From assembly GCA_023053545.1 (NCBI GenBank), contig JAKZAN010000001.1, forward strand, positions 3,182,565 through 3,246,564: 64,000 bases of DNA, in the 5' to 3' direction. Below the pieces are notes generated by a model. It did not search any database. It saw only the letters and a program-made list of their open reading frames with translations, and was not told where the DNA came from. Source of the stretch: Lepidurus packardi. Taxonomy: Eukaryota; Arthropoda; Branchiopoda; Notostraca; Triopsidae. Below, piece by piece: positions 1-10,922 of the stretch. The position numbers were made by a program, and so were the translations under genes. The number at the start of each line of letters is the position of its first letter. Position 1 is the first letter of the stretch.

Positions 1-343
1 AGTTAATCTTTCATCTACGAGAAAAAAAGAAAAGGTCGTACGTGTTGAAACCGTCATCCACAGGGCAACATTCTATTGATTTCTTCAAGAAAGCCTCGTG
101 CAAGTTGATGAAGCTATAATGTTAGCATGAACGCCGGTCTCTGCGCAGAACCAAAGCGCATTAATTCACCACCGTACGAAACACGTTGCGTCAACTTGTG
201 ATAGCTAAATTAACGGGTTAAGCTGTACGTGAGCTTTACAATAATTCTAAAAATATTCAAGTTCTGATGACAAGTAAAGAGTGATGTTTTTTTTAAATGA
301 CACAAGACGAATAACCGGAAAATAAATAACCTTTTTCTTACAG

Positions 344-1323
344 ATCAGGCGATCCCGTGCAAGTAGCACCTAATATGCACCTACCGCGTTTTATTCTTGA
401 AAAGTTTAACACAGATTACTGCAACAGTAAAACCAATACAGGTATGCGAACTAAACTTATATAGGTACATTTTTAATAAAACTTGAGAGATTCTAATATA
501 ATTTTTCTAATTGCTTACTTTCCTTTCTATCATTGGTTTCTTAAAATAGGCGAATATTCCTGTCTATTAGTAGAGTTACTCTTCAAGCGAGAATTCAGCT
601 ACTACCTGATCCAAATTTATATTCCGTGCTGTATGTTGGTAATCGTGTCATGGGTATCGTTTTGGTTGGACGCGAACGCAGTTCCCGCCAGAGTGTCCTT
701 AGGCGTTACGACGCTCTTAACCATGGCTACCCAAACCACTGGCATCAACAATTCCTTGCCTCCGGTTTCTTACACCAAAGCTATCGACGTTTGGACTGGG
801 GTTTGCCTCACCTTCGTCTTTGGAGCACTGCTAGAATTCGCGTTGGTTAACTACGCTTCACGTTCAGATGCTCATCGAGAGAAGATCAAAAAGCAACGCA
901 GACAGTGGGAACTGGACCACCAAGCCGCCATGGAGGCGGCTGCGGCGGCCTCTGCAGCTGCCGTGGCTGAGAATCGCCTCGAAGATGGTGTCAACACCTT
1001 TGCCATGGTACGTATTGCAATAAAATCAAATTAAAAGATTATTTTTATAAAGTGGGTTTGTAATTCGTTTGTGACTTTCTTTTAAGAAGCCCTTTGCACG
1101 TTTACGAGGCGACGTGATGACTTTGGACAAAGCTCGGCAATGCGAACTTCGTATGTCTGCTCCCAAACGCGATAGTTGCTGGCGGTCATGGATTTCTAAA
1201 TTTCCGTCACGTTCCAAGCGTATTGATGTCGTTTCCAGGATCATCTTCCCGGTGATTTTCGCGTTTTTCAACTTGGTTTATTGGTTCACGTATTTACTCC
1301 GCGAGAATGTCGAAGACGAGTAA
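344..1323 (+). CDS. GluCl: Glutamate-gated chloride channel subunit, C-terminal exons (5' end outside window)
   Basis: Three exons are visible: 344-441, 550-1007 and 1087-1323 (TAA). The first encodes the end of the extracellular domain ([21 protein letters not shown]). The second holds M1 ([21 protein letters not shown]), the anion-selectivity PAR motif before M2 ([15 protein letters not shown]), M3 ([20 protein letters not shown]) and a basic, alanine-rich M3-M4 loop. The third holds the rest of the loop and M4 ([20 protein letters not shown]), ending NVEDE. The order and spacing match arthropod GluCl, a pentameric Cys-loop receptor opened by glutamate and by avermectins that carries inhibitory chloride current in neurons and muscle. 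The ligand-binding domain and signal peptide lie upstream of base 1. Bases 1-343 are intron with no second coding signal seen. All three introns keep frame with GT-AG ends. A GABA- or histamine-gated channel is less likely given the [11 protein letters not shown] and M2-M3 wording. Confidence 0.95.
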
Positions 1324-2490
1324 AAAAAAAACGAAACACAAGTAAAAGGTTTGACAATCTTTTCTATCGTCCCACATACAAAAACTAAGTTAATTTCTTG
1401 GTTCAAATAAGAGGACGAGCTAATCCTTAAATGTAACCTAAATTTTTAAGCGATTCTTTAAAAAAAATTCAATTAATTCATTTCAAAAGGATATTGTGTG
1501 GCGTTCTCGGCCTCATTTTTACGATAAAAGAAAGGCAAAATAACGCGCTTTGATGCCAGAAAGGAATTTATGGTAGATAATTTAGATAGTAGGAATTTTG
1601 GCCAGCCCGATCTGCTCAATGCTCTCAGTATTGGGGCTTTTGTATAAACCTGAAAGGGAAGGAGGGAGCCAAAAAAAATTAAGAGAAACAAGGGGTGGGG
1701 GGACACTGTATGTAACGATTATTTATCTGTTTTGTTTTAAACATATATAATTAAATATCCCCCCAAATTGAAACTTATTTTGTCAACGGTTTTCTCGATG
1801 TAGCTTCTTTGTTTTGGCAACACTTGGAAGAAATATGGAAAGGAAAAGTTATAGAGAAAGAAAACAATTGTTCTTGTTGAAGTTAAGTTAAAAAATTTGC
1901 GTTGGTATCTGTGATTAGGTTTAATAATTTATATACCTGAATGGAGAAAAAAGGTGCGGAACGAAAATTTTGGTGCAATCTTCAGTTGCGATTTTAAAGG
2001 TATAAGTCGTTTTCTGTCAAAGACAAGGAATAATGTCAGAGCTTTCGGTTTTAATAGTTTGTTTAATTTTTTTAGGTTTCAAAGATTTGTTAACAATAAT
2101 TATTATGTGAACCTTCGTGACAATCGCCCTTACCCCGATTTTGCGTGTCACCTTTGCTCTCGACTGGTCCAATGCTCCACTGTAAAACTTTTCCCCAAAA
2201 CAGCTCGTTTGCTTTTTGTTCATCTTTTCCCCCAAAGAAAACCGAGCGATATTAACAAAACAGATTTCGAGCTTTATGATTCAAGATGTAGCATCGAGTA
2301 TGGATAGGCGGAGTGCGTGACATAATATGAAGACTGAATTTTAAAATCGCCAAGTTTTTTTTGTTTATTTAACGTTTTTCCAGAATTGTGCAAAATTAAG
2401 ACTGTTTTAGTTGTTGCTACAATATCAGCAAATCAACTAATGTATATAGAAGGACTCGGAACAATGAAATATCTCTGATGTAATGCAGAT
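1324..2490. other. AT-rich intergenic sequence downstream of GluCl
   Basis: It presumably contains the GluCl 3' UTR. No recognisable coding segment, RNA gene or terminal repeat was seen. Several short open frames on both strands lack family resemblance and plausible splice context. Confidence 0.5.
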
Positions 2491-2650
2491 TGGCCGGAAT
2501 TGCCGGCCCGCGACCCGCGCCTTAGAGCTCGTGGGTAGGTATCGGTCGGCTTAACAACTGTGAACCCGTCCCTTGCCAAGGGGCCCCATGGGAAGGTTAG
2601 CGTTATGCTGGTAACGCTTACCCAGGCTTGTGCTTAAAGAGCAACAGACT
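2491..2650. other. GC-rich island of unknown origin
   Basis: About 160 bases are much richer in G and C than the flanks and hold a near-palindrome (GGCCGGAATTGCCGGCC, around 2492-2508) and runs such as GGGGCCCC. No tRNA cloverleaf, rRNA segment or protein frame was recognised. It may be the head of a short interspersed or non-autonomous element, which is a guess. Confidence 0.3.
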
Positions 2651-2778
2651 CCAACATCGCATATCGATATTTTAATGGATTCTTATTGTACACATTATTC
2701 TAAGAATGGGAAGAAAATTTACAAGTGTTTCTGACTAACCGTTCCCGAGTTATTGACTTGAGAAGTTTTGGCATTTTC

Positions 2779-2888
2779 CTCTACTCCTCTACTGAGAAAA
2801 AACCTCCTCTCCTCCTCTACTCCTCTACTGAGAAAAAACCTCCTCTCCTCCTCTACTCCTCTACTGAGAAGAAACCTCCTCTACTGAG
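2779..2888 (+). repeat. 36-bp minisatellite, about three copies
   Basis: Units of 36 bp containing CTCTACTGAGAAAAAACCTC repeat head to tail, the last copy shortened with one base change. The unit is a multiple of three, so a spurious frame with repeated LYSSTEKKPP appears. No gene context supports translation. Confidence 0.85.
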
Positions 2889-3904
2889 AAAATACAACGT
2901 CATCACCAAGACCAAATAGTATAATGGCATGCACGTTCTAGGTTATGTAAGAATTGCTACTTCCAAGCAAAACTACTTATAACGTAACAGTTATAAGTAC
3001 TTCTAGCCCACATAATGCAATAGTTGTCATGAGCACTGTTACGTCACGGTCTGAGCCTGCCTTGGTTTTATCGAAGCACATGAGGTTTTAAAGTAAGTTA
3101 CCAGTCAGGAACATCAGAATCTTCAGTTACAATTGGGTCTCCCATTGCCGGCAAATCAGCCACATTGGAAAGCTTCTGCTTCTTCTATGGCTGAAACTGT
3201 TAGGGCTGAGCACCTTCATTTTTTTGGCACAGGAATGCTAAAAAACTCCTGAGATTCCGTCCCTTATCCTCTAGAATGTGGCTTCTATCAAAATACTTGC
3301 TTTCATCCGAACCTTCTGACATTTTATTCGTTTAGGGATCCCACTTCGACACTTTGTAATACACGAAACACAGGTCTATGGTGCGCTCAGGTGCCGTGGT
3401 TCACCATAGCGACGTCATTGGGCCACGTGACGTTCCTACATTTGACCACATTTTTGCTGGGCCAATGGCAAAATGAACGATTTGAATTGTAGATTGTTAT
3501 GTTCTAAAATATCTCAGTTTTTATTTTTCGCGTATGATAAAAAGAGATAAAACTGGAAAATATATTTTTTACCCCATTTTATAAGACAAACTTGTTTGTT
3601 GGTGGCTATTGCCCTTTAAGTCCAAAGAAAAGGATTTAGACCAAGTCCAAGTTCGTTTGAAATAATATATGGAATTGCAAATCAAATTCGAGAGACATTT
3701 TTGTGGCAGAAATAAGTCCAGTTCCAAGTTCAAGTCCCCTATGCTTCCGCTCACACAAGTCCAAATCAAGTCTAAATCTTGCCAAATGATTTGGACAAGT
3801 CCGCAATTCCATTACCAGAATTTGATACAAGTAGTTTTGAATTTTAAAAAAAGTTTAGTTCGCACAAATCGGAATCAATTGCCTCGCTAGTCACTAAACA
3901 AGTT
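2889..3904. other. Non-coding interval with short repeats
   Basis: Contains a 10-bp inverted repeat around 2974-2999 (ACTTATAAC / GTTATAAGT) and a low-complexity stretch at 3610-3810 rich in AAGTCCAA. A minus-strand frame from an ATG at 3322 to 3098 is broken by two stops and was not identified. No gene could be supported. Confidence 0.5.
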
Positions 3905-4470
3905 TTTGATTACATCGCAAGAACATGAGATTTTCGAATACATCTGGAGTAATTCTGTCCCGGTCAGGTCGCAAAATTTTACCACCGTAACTAAAGATTC
4001 ACTCCACTGGAGCTGACGTTGCAGGGGTATGTAAATGATCAGAAGCTAACTTTGCTAGCTGGCGAAATCGGTTACTGTTTGTTTTCCAGTAATTGAATAC
4101 ATTGGCAGTTTTTGAGATGCAAGTTTCGAAAAGGTAAGTTTCGAGTTCGCTTGAAAGAGGAGTGGATTGGACTTGACACTGTAGGTTTGCAAACAGAAGG
4201 TTATCTAGCTCAGAAGAGTTGATCTTCGTGTTTCGTGTTGATCGTGTTTCCCCAGGCTCTCTAAGCGACGATAGACTTACGAATGCTTTCTGCCTCCTCG
4301 CTGTTAATGCACCAGCTATCTAACTTGAACCGTGGACCAAGCGCTGTCGAGATTTTTAAGTACTCAAGCTTCTCATACTGAGAGAGTCGGATGTCAATTG
4401 TTGATTTGAGAACAGTTAAAATTCTAGCGCAGTGCGAGGTATCGAAGGCACATAAATACCGTCGCAACGC
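3905..4470 (-). pseudogene. hAT (ZBED-type) transposase C-terminal relic
   Basis: Reading the minus strand, 4467-4261 gives a segment with LKISTALGPRFKLDSW, like the late-core motif of hAT transposases. Nearer 4010-3905 the C-terminal dimerisation signature appears as PVE-stop-IFSYGGKILRPDRDR followed by DVFENLMFLRCN. A stop replaces the residue after PVE and the frame shifts between the two pieces, so it is dead. No terminal inverted repeats or target duplication were found, and the N-terminal half is missing. Confidence 0.75.
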
Positions 4471-4664
4471 TCTCTATATATAAAGTCTATATCTGATAAA
4501 GCCAACCCAAGTACTTGAGAGCAATTCCAGTTCGGAGATAATATTGGTTGCTGTAAGCCTTAAGGGAAAATATTTGCAAGCTAAGGTGAAACTTTGAAAA
4601 TTCCAATCTTTTAAAAAATGGCCTGTTACCCCTGAAAACCCTTGCATTTTGGGACTAATCCATA

Positions 4665-4912
4665 GATCTAAGGTTAAGCTAATCGAAGATGACCTTGATG
4701 AAGCATTTTGCCAAATGGCGGAAAGATTGTTCAGATCCAGGACCGAAAATTAATCAGTGACAACAATCTGTCACGCAGCATTCATGGCCCTGAATTTAGG
4801 GAGTCTTTTTTCTGATCTCACAAACCACGTGTTTGGATGTGATCGCATGAATAACCATGTTATAAAACTAGTACTAGAACACTATGCTAAATTGTGTTAT
4901 TATCAACAATAA
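4665..4912 (+). pseudogene. Decayed transposon-type ORF fragment, family not identified
   Basis: One plus frame reads KLIEDDLDEAFCQMAERLF, then a stop, then MALNLGSLFSDLTNHVFG and NNHVIKLVLEHYAKLCYYQQ before a stop at 4910-4912. The wording is protein-like and resembles C-terminal ends of P-element or THAP9-like transposases, but that is an impression. It lies just upstream of the gypsy insertion at 5037 and is not part of it. Confidence 0.35.
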
Positions 4913-5046
4913 AGAACACAATCAAAAAACTAAAATTCAAAGAATCAGGAACAAACTAACTAAAACAATACAATTCATAGATCAATAAAACTATACATTG
5001 TTCGATCCTTTTATCAAATGGGTGTATACTACCAATTGGTATGAGG

Positions 5047-6922
5047 TCGCCTTCTACGACCCTTCAAGACCCACAGCCCTACACGTTGATACGTCAAGAC
5101 TGCATGGCCTTGGGTTAATTTTGAAGCAGGAGATCCCAACGCGAGGCTGGGCAATGGTCCAGGCAGGATCAAGATTTTTATCGGACGCCGAGAAGCGGTA
5201 TGCAATGATCGAGCTGGAGTGCTTAGGAGCGGCATGGGCAATGCAGAAGTGTCGCCAATTCCTTGAAGGACTTGATACCTTCACGGTTATTACAGACCAC
5301 AAGCCATTGGTGCTGATCCTAAACGACTAGACTCTCGACAAAATCGACAACCCACGAATTCTCCGATTAAGACTTAAGATACAGAGGTACTCATTTGTGG
5401 CCAAATTTGTCCCAGGTAAGAAAACCGCGACGCGGATGCGTTATCGCGTGCCCCAGTCGACAGCCCGACCACCGAAGATCAGCTAGGCGAAGGACCCCCG
5501 TCGTTCCGAGCACGGATCGCAATGCTCGAAGCCGTCGAAAATCCAGCTGCGGCAGTGGACCCAATCTTGGAGAAGATTAGAAGGCAGCTGACGCATACCC
5601 CGTCATGCAGGAGCTCCGTAATACCATCGTTAACGGATTTCCGAACCACAAATGCAATTTGCCTGAAGCATTGCGTCCATACTGGAACGTCAGGAGCTCA
5701 TTGGCGATCGATGAAGAAGACGGTATGCTGGTTGTGGGCCCACGAATCGTCGTACCTGCAGCCTGTAGAAAGGGCTTGCTCAAAGATTTGGTTCTAATGC
5801 ACCAAGGTGCGACGAAGCTACGACAACGAGCGCGTCTATCACTTTACTGACCACATGGACGTGGACATCACCAATGACGCACGATCATGTGATACATGCA
5901 CGAAAAATCTGCCATCGTTTCCCCCGGAACCAATGCGCCATCACGAGTCGGCTTCCCGTCCGTTCGAAGTGATCCACGCAGACCTGGCAACGGTCAGAGG
6001 GCGAGATTTTCTGGTCATCGTGGACCAATTCAGTGGATGGCCACATGTAACTGCGTTCCCAAACAAGAACAAATCCGCTCAGAATGTGGTGGATGCTGCT
6101 CGACGCTTCTTCGTTAACGGACCTGCAGCGCCGATCAAGTTCTTCACGGACAATGGACCTCAATTTGCAAGCACAGAATTTAAGAGTTTCCTGAAAGATT
6201 GGGGAATAGTACATAGGACGTCGTCGCCCCATTACCCCCAGTCAAACGGCTTAGCGGAAACCACCGTCAAGAGCATGAAGAAACTCATAGAAGGAGCATG
6301 GGTGGGAGGAACCTACAGCGAAGACAAGTTTGGCAAGTCGCTGTTGCTTTTCCGGAACGCTCCTAAGGAGGGCATAGCCTCTCCAGCCCAGTTCGTTTTT
6401 GCGAAACCAGTGCGGGACCTTCTACCAGCGCATCGCCGCTCGTTTGAGACAAAATGGCAAAAGGCAGCGGTCGAGCTTGAAAAGAAAGCACGGCACACAA
6501 AGGAAGTCCGAAAAGCCAGCTATGACAAACGTGCACACGTTTTGCAAGACCTGTCTGTGGGGAGTCACGTCCTCATTCAACACCCTGTTACTAAAAGGTG
6601 GGATACGCCAGGTGTCATAGTAGAAATCGGGCACAACCGGTATTACATGGTGAAAACACCGGCAGGGCGCATTTTCCGCCGCAACAGACGTTTTCTAAGG
6701 ATAAGAATTGCAGTTATGCCAGGCACAGGATCAACATCATTGTCCGAGCCAGTCCAAGCGCCCACTACAGGATTGACATCAACATCGTCTTCCGAGCCGA
6801 TTCAAGCGACAACACCAGGCTCGACAGCAACTTTGCCGTCTGAGCGAGTTCAAGTACCTATTCCTCTCCGTCGTTTAGCCCGTGAACGAAGACCACCGAA
6901 GAGGTTTGGGAAGGAGGAGTAA
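5047..6922 (+). pseudogene. Gypsy pol remnant: RNase H and integrase
   Basis: The first part (5050-5330) is RNase H with HVDTSRLHGLG, LECLGAAWAMQKCRQFLEG and TDHKPLV, ended by a TAG within the motif after LND. A frameshifted linker (5331-5800) follows. The integrase zinc-binding region (CDTCTK near 5890) and catalytic core follow at 5807-6922. The core shows HADLATVRGRDFLVIVDQFS, FFTDNGPQFAS and YPQSNGLAETTVKSMKKL, so the D, D and E positions are present. A C-terminal tail with serine-threonine repeats ends at 6922. At least one stop and two frame changes separate RNase H from integrase. The integrase frame of 371 codons is open but has no evident start of its own. Confidence 0.85.
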
Positions 6923-7014
6923 GAATATGTGTAGTGTTTTTATTCTCCTTGTATGTAAGTAGTTATGACCAACCAAAGTGTACTGTACTTCCCCAAAAGA
7001 AAAAAAAAGGGACA

Positions 7015-7213
7015 TGGTATGAGGTCATCTACATGCCCTCTATTGGTATGTAACCTTGAGGGCAGCTTTGCCTAATGAAAGGTCAGTTGATTAAGGAAAG
7101 AGAGAGAGAGAGGCAGTTACAGTTGAGCCTGTGTCCAGTTAGCATTTTGTACCCACGCTTGTGGTCAAAGAAACGAGATCTTAGCAGAATATTAAAGACT
7201 AGAAGTCATACCA
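7015..7213 (+). repeat. 3' LTR of the truncated gypsy element (199 bp)
   Basis: Bounded by the inverted ends TGGTATGA / TCATACCA, preceded by a purine-rich tract and followed by the CCAAT target duplication. It contains an AG microsatellite near 7095-7112. Confidence 0.85.
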
Positions 7214-7218
7214 CCAAT

Positions 7219-7628
7219 TAGCTTATAACACAAAAGAAATTATGTCGCATGCAGTCTCCCTAGCAAAGATTCAAAAAGCTCGCTAGATTTGGCCACAGTC
7301 ATAGCGCCAGAGCTTGAGTTAAGTCGAGCACAGCAGTCCACATCCGTGTTCCGGAACTTCTTTTTCTTGCGGAACGTCGTTCTTTGTCGTTCATGCGTCA
7401 ACTTCTGTCGTTCCGTTCGGTTCCAATTCTGGAATTTTTAAAAAAGAACTAGCTCCGGAACAGAAGTTTCGCTCAGACTAAAAGATCCGATAATTTTATG
7501 GAAAACAATTTAAAAAAACTTTTGTCAAAGCGCTTCGGGTAAAACAAAGTATAAAAGTTTTTAAGCGTGACCAGTAGATGGCATAGACATTAGATCGATT
7601 GGCCACTAGATGGCGCGGTATTGGAACG
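7219..7628. other. Repeat-derived interval without genes
   Basis: A stretch rich in variants of GGAACG and GTTCCG lies at 7345-7460. The part from about 7495 to 7625 resembles 17945-18085 (shared TATGGAAAA, TTTGTCAAA, GCCACTAGATG), so both are copies of a dispersed repeat. No coding signal. Confidence 0.5.
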
Positions 7629-7777
7629 GTAAATTTCCCAACAGGTTCTCCAGTTTCGGAAATCCGAGATAAAAATGACACTAGTATGTATTATGGTTTC
7701 AAAACGTTCTCGGAAAACGAATGACAAACGGGTGTCACTCGAATTCAAAAATGGTAGTTGGATTGTAAATATATTAC
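7629..7777 (+). repeat. Dispersed repeat unit, copy 1 (precedes a TTAGG-like tract)
   Basis: About 150 bases match 8148-8298 through shared blocks such as CCAGTTTCGGAA, GGTGTCA and ATGGTAGTTGGA. Both copies run directly into TTAGG-like repeats, so unit and tail form one repeat structure. Confidence 0.7.
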
Positions 7778-7982
7778 TTTAGGTTAGGTTAGGTTAAGTT
7801 AGGATAGGTTAGGTTAGGTTAAGTTAGGATAGGTTAGGTTAGGTTATGTTAGGTTAGGTTTAGGTTAGGTTAGTTTAGGTTTGATTAGGTTAGTTTAGGT
7901 TTGATTAGGTTAGGTTAGCTTAGGTTAGGTTATTAAGTTAGGTTAGCTTAGGTTATGAAGTTAGGTTAGATTAGGTTAGCTT
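7778..7982 (+). repeat. Degenerate interstitial telomere-like (TTAGG)n tract
   Basis: Roughly 200 bases of TTAGG pentamers in head-to-tail order, with changes to TTAAG, ATAGG and GTTTAGG. Shorter tracts lie at 8299-8334 and 8494-8522. TTAGG is the standard arthropod telomere unit. Being internal and flanked by a duplicated unit, the tract is an interstitial or transposon-tail repeat, not a chromosome end. Confidence 0.8.
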
Positions 7983-8147
7983 CACGATTCTCATCAATTT
8001 TCGTTGATGAGAGTCGCTAAAATTTGAATTTTCTTTCACTCCACTAGCTGAAAAAAGAAGAATTCATTGTTGGCCAATGACACACTAGTGTCATGTTTGA
8101 CCCAGGGACACTTTACGTACGTATGTAACTAAATCCGGAGAACGTGT

Positions 8148-8298
8148 TGAAATTTCCCAACAAGTTGTCCAGTTTCGGAATTCGGAGATAAAAAGGACAC
8201 TTAGGTGTATTATTGTTGCAAAACGTTCTCCGGTAAACGGTTGACATACGGGTGTCAGTTGAATTGAAAATTGGTAGTTGGAATTGGAAATGCATTAG
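8148..8298 (+). repeat. Dispersed repeat unit, copy 2
   Basis: Diverged copy of 7629-7777 in the same orientation, again ending in a TTAGG-like tail at 8299-8334. Confidence 0.7.
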
Positions 8299-8334
8299 AT
8301 TAGGTTAGGATAGGTTAGCTTAGGTTATGTTATA

Positions 8335-8491
8335 GAGTCTTTACGAATTCGCTCCCTAGCGGCAAGAATGGGCGAAATCCACCACTTTATGTATGTTTTC
8401 TACAAGGCGCTTCCCTTACTACGTAGAAAACTTACGTAAAATTGTGGATTTCGCCCATTCTTTCCTCTGGTAGCGAATTTGGTCAAGACTC
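8335..8491. mobile_element. Fold-back (palindromic) MITE inside the TTAGG-like tract
   Basis: The ends are GAGTCTT / AAGACTC. The arms match inward through AGAATGGGCGAAATCCAC and its exact reverse complement GTGGATTTCGCCCATTCT, and further through GTTTTCTAC / GTAGAAAAC, leaving a loop of roughly 20 bases. TTAGG-like repeats lie on both sides, so it probably inserted into a once continuous tract. No clear target duplication and no coding capacity. Confidence 0.75.
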
Positions 8492-8562
8492 CGGTAAGTT
8501 AGTTAAGCTTAGGTTAGGTTAGACCAAGACCAAGACTTTCATACCCTCCAGATCGGTATTAA

Positions 8563-8758
8563 TGTAGCATTCGCGATGCTCAGGTCAAGACTGACAGTGT
8601 TCAAGAACATGGCTACATGTTTATACAAGGTCAGACGTTAAAGGGTCAATTAGTCAACATAGTCAACGTAGGTTGCTTAGTCAACATCTACGTATTGGTC
8701 ACGTAGTCAAGGTCTCAAAGGGAATCAAGGGTTACAGCTAATCATTAATTATATTACA
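8563..8758 (-). repeat. LTR (3' LTR of the minus-strand gypsy element, 196 bp)
   Basis: Pairs with 11754-11933 and is bounded by TGTA / TACA. TTAA lies just outside. Confidence 0.9.
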
Positions 8759-8759
8759 C

Positions 8760-9722
8760 TCGCTCCCTTAACGAAAACAAGTTTCCTTTATAGCATAAAT
8801 TCAATGAACGTCCAGGTTCCACATACGCTAGTCTTTGCGGTGGTCTCCTAATGCGACTGCTTGCTCGTTCAGGGATGTTCTCAAATTCGGGAATATTTGT
8901 CCCCGTCTCATTTTCATTATTTTTTACTTCATTTTGACCATTGCTGTCCAAAATGCACCAATCATCGTACATTTTCAAAACCCGTGGTGACATGGGAGTA
9001 TTCCAAATTCACAGGAATAGGAGGTTCGGTTACTGTCGGCCTTTCCTCGGATTCTTCTTCAGCCTCACAACTTTTGATGTTACTAAAGTGTACCACTCTG
9101 CGAACCTCCAGTAGCCTTGTTTTTAACCCGGAAAACTTCCCGGACACACAAACTCGTTGAGGAACTTGTCGGCAATCGTCTCGGCTTCTTGATTAGGAAT
9201 GGGGTACGCCTATAGCCATTTGGTGAATAAATCGCCAGCAACGAGAATGTATATATTGCCCCACTTCGTTTCAGGCAAAGGGCCAAATATAACCATGGCC
9301 ACAATTTCGCCAGGCCGTTTGGCAGACAAGGATCTTAACACGGCACGGCTCTTCTGCTGTGGCGAGTTGCTCTGACCACAAGTGATGCACTTCTTGCACC
9401 ACGCCATCACATCTTCGTGCATTTTGGGCCAGTAGAACCTCTGTCTTAACTTGAATATTGTACGCCCCACACCCATGTGAGCAGCTTCTACATCATCATG
9501 ATAAGTCCTTAACAGAATGCTCACCACCTTTCGAGGAACTAGGGGTAGGAGACGTTCCCCCTCTTCGCAAATCCATTTCCGGTACAGAACCCCCTCCCGT
9601 AAGCAAATCTTACTTCTTTGGGTCCAGTAACTCCGCAATGTAGGGTTCAGACCTCGCGGCGAATCTGGAAAGGTGTTTGGTGGTCGAAGCCATCGAAAAA
9701 CCACTTTAAGATCTTCGTCACT
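8760..9722 (-). pseudogene. Gypsy integrase remnant with the catalytic core deleted
   Basis: From 9704 down the frame shows the zinc-binding HHCC region (HMGVGRTIFKLRQRFYWPK, then CKKCITCGQSN), the linker to the core and the first catalytic aspartate region (LVAGDLFTKWL). A TAG follows, then a few more core-like residues. At about 9145 the sequence jumps to the post-core tail (KFSGLKTRLLEVRRVVHF), so the second D and the E are gone. The tail runs to about 8757 with an acidic, proline-rich end. Confidence 0.8.
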
Positions 9723-10220
9723 TTACTGAAAAGTCACTGACATCTCTTCTTGATGGGGTTCCAAGGAACTTACAACCGGGTCAGCTGATGGATTAGCACA
9801 GGGCATGCCTGGAATATCGCCATCGTCCTCTTCTTCTGAACTTTCAACTCCGTCATATTGTATTCCACGCTGCGCACAAGGACGTCTAGATAGCGCATCA
9901 GCGTTTGTGTGTTTTTTTCGTCGGCGATGTTCTGTTAAGAATTGATAAGACTCGAACAGGCTCAGCCAGCGAAGGACCTGTCCTGAAGGGTTCCTGCATC
10001 CTTTAACCCAGCTAACTGCACTATTGTTAGTACGAATCCTAAAAGGTTGTCCCAGCAAATAGTGGCTGAACTGTATTAAAGCAAACTTCATTGCCAGCAA
10101 GTCCTTCCTTGTTACACAATAACGCGTTTCCGCTCTGGACAAACTTCGACTAGCAAATGCATCTGGCCTCTCCACCCCATCGACATTACTCCACCACATT
10201 ACTTGCATCGGAGTCCACAA
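9723..10220 (-). pseudogene. Gypsy RNase H segment
   Basis: The minus-strand frame contains SRSLSRAETRYCVTRKDLLA, then FRIRTNNSAVSWVKG, and ends the domain with KKHTNADALSRRPC, the typical end of Ty3/gypsy RNase H before integrase. Its start is an artefact; the real frame continues from degraded reverse transcriptase upstream. Confidence 0.8.
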
Positions 10221-10922
10221 TAAACGGCTTGGACAGATCAGGGAAAGCCAAAATGGGGTAGAAGATAATAGATGTTTAAGCTGTGCAAAAGCTTCGTCGC
10301 AAACGGTGAACCACTCAAACTTTACACTTGCCTCTGATAACTTGTAGAGTGGCTACGCAATGTCAACAAAATTCGCAACAAACCTTCTGTAGTGCGAAGC
10401 CAATTCTAGAAATCCGCGTTAAATATCAGGCCTCGGCCATTCCATAATAGCCCGGGTCTTCTCCGGATCTGTTTGTATGCCATCTTGACTCACCACATGC
10501 CCAAGGAATGTGACTGTTTCCCGGAATAACTTGCACTTACTCGGTTTGATCTTCAAATTGACATCTCCCAACCGCTTTCAAACTTCGTCCCGACCCAAGA
10601 TAACTTCTTGATTCATGTCGTCAATAACGTAGACATCCAAAGAGAATTCCTTCTCATTAATCTTAAAATGAAGCAACGGTGCAGCCCAAAATGTTCATAG
10701 TTTGACTGTTCGCTGTTCTAACCCGAATTGTCACTGACTAAACTAAGTTTTGCACAAGATAGGGTTTTACCAATGCAATTGCCGACCCACAGTCTACAAG
10801 CATGGAAACAACCGTCTCGCCACAATGACCCTTTACAAAAGAAGCTACATTCTCATTCCCAGTGACAAATTCTAAATGAGCTCCTTTGGGAGACGCAACT
10901 GGAAACGGAGCCGAACTTCCAG
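10221..10922 (-). pseudogene. Degraded protease and reverse transcriptase region
   Basis: Short pieces in shifting minus frames look like the protease active-site region near 10790-10810 (LVDCGSAIALV) and reverse-transcriptase thumb sequence near 10440-10560. The YxDD palm region is not recognisable and the length is too short for a whole RT, so part is deleted. Confidence 0.55.

Larger units (their letters stand above)
5037..7213 (+). mobile_element. Ty3/gypsy retrotransposon, internal-deletion derivative
   Basis: The 3' LTR (7015-7213) starts TGGTATGAGGTC and ends GTCATACCA. The same 12 bases TGGTATGAGGTC occur at 5037-5048 and run straight into RNase H coding sequence. CCAAT lies at 5032-5036 and again at 7214-7218, a 5-bp target-site duplication. 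The simplest reading is one insertion that lost everything from base 13 of its 5' LTR through gag, protease and most of reverse transcriptase. A purine run (about 6996-7011) just before the 3' LTR fits a polypurine tract. The remaining pol frame carries stops and frameshifts, so the copy is non-autonomous. Confidence 0.88.

Noticed and set aside
2491..2650. tRNA or rRNA gene in the GC-rich island
   Set aside because: No cloverleaf, no A/B box pair in proper spacing and no rRNA core motif could be found.
2725..2919. Frame with repeated LYSSTEKKPP
   Set aside because: Product of the 36-bp minisatellite; no splice or promoter context.
3098..3322. Minus-strand frame from an ATG, beginning MSEGSDESKYFDRSHILED
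   Set aside because: Two stops and no family match. Possibly a transposon N terminus, but not supportable.
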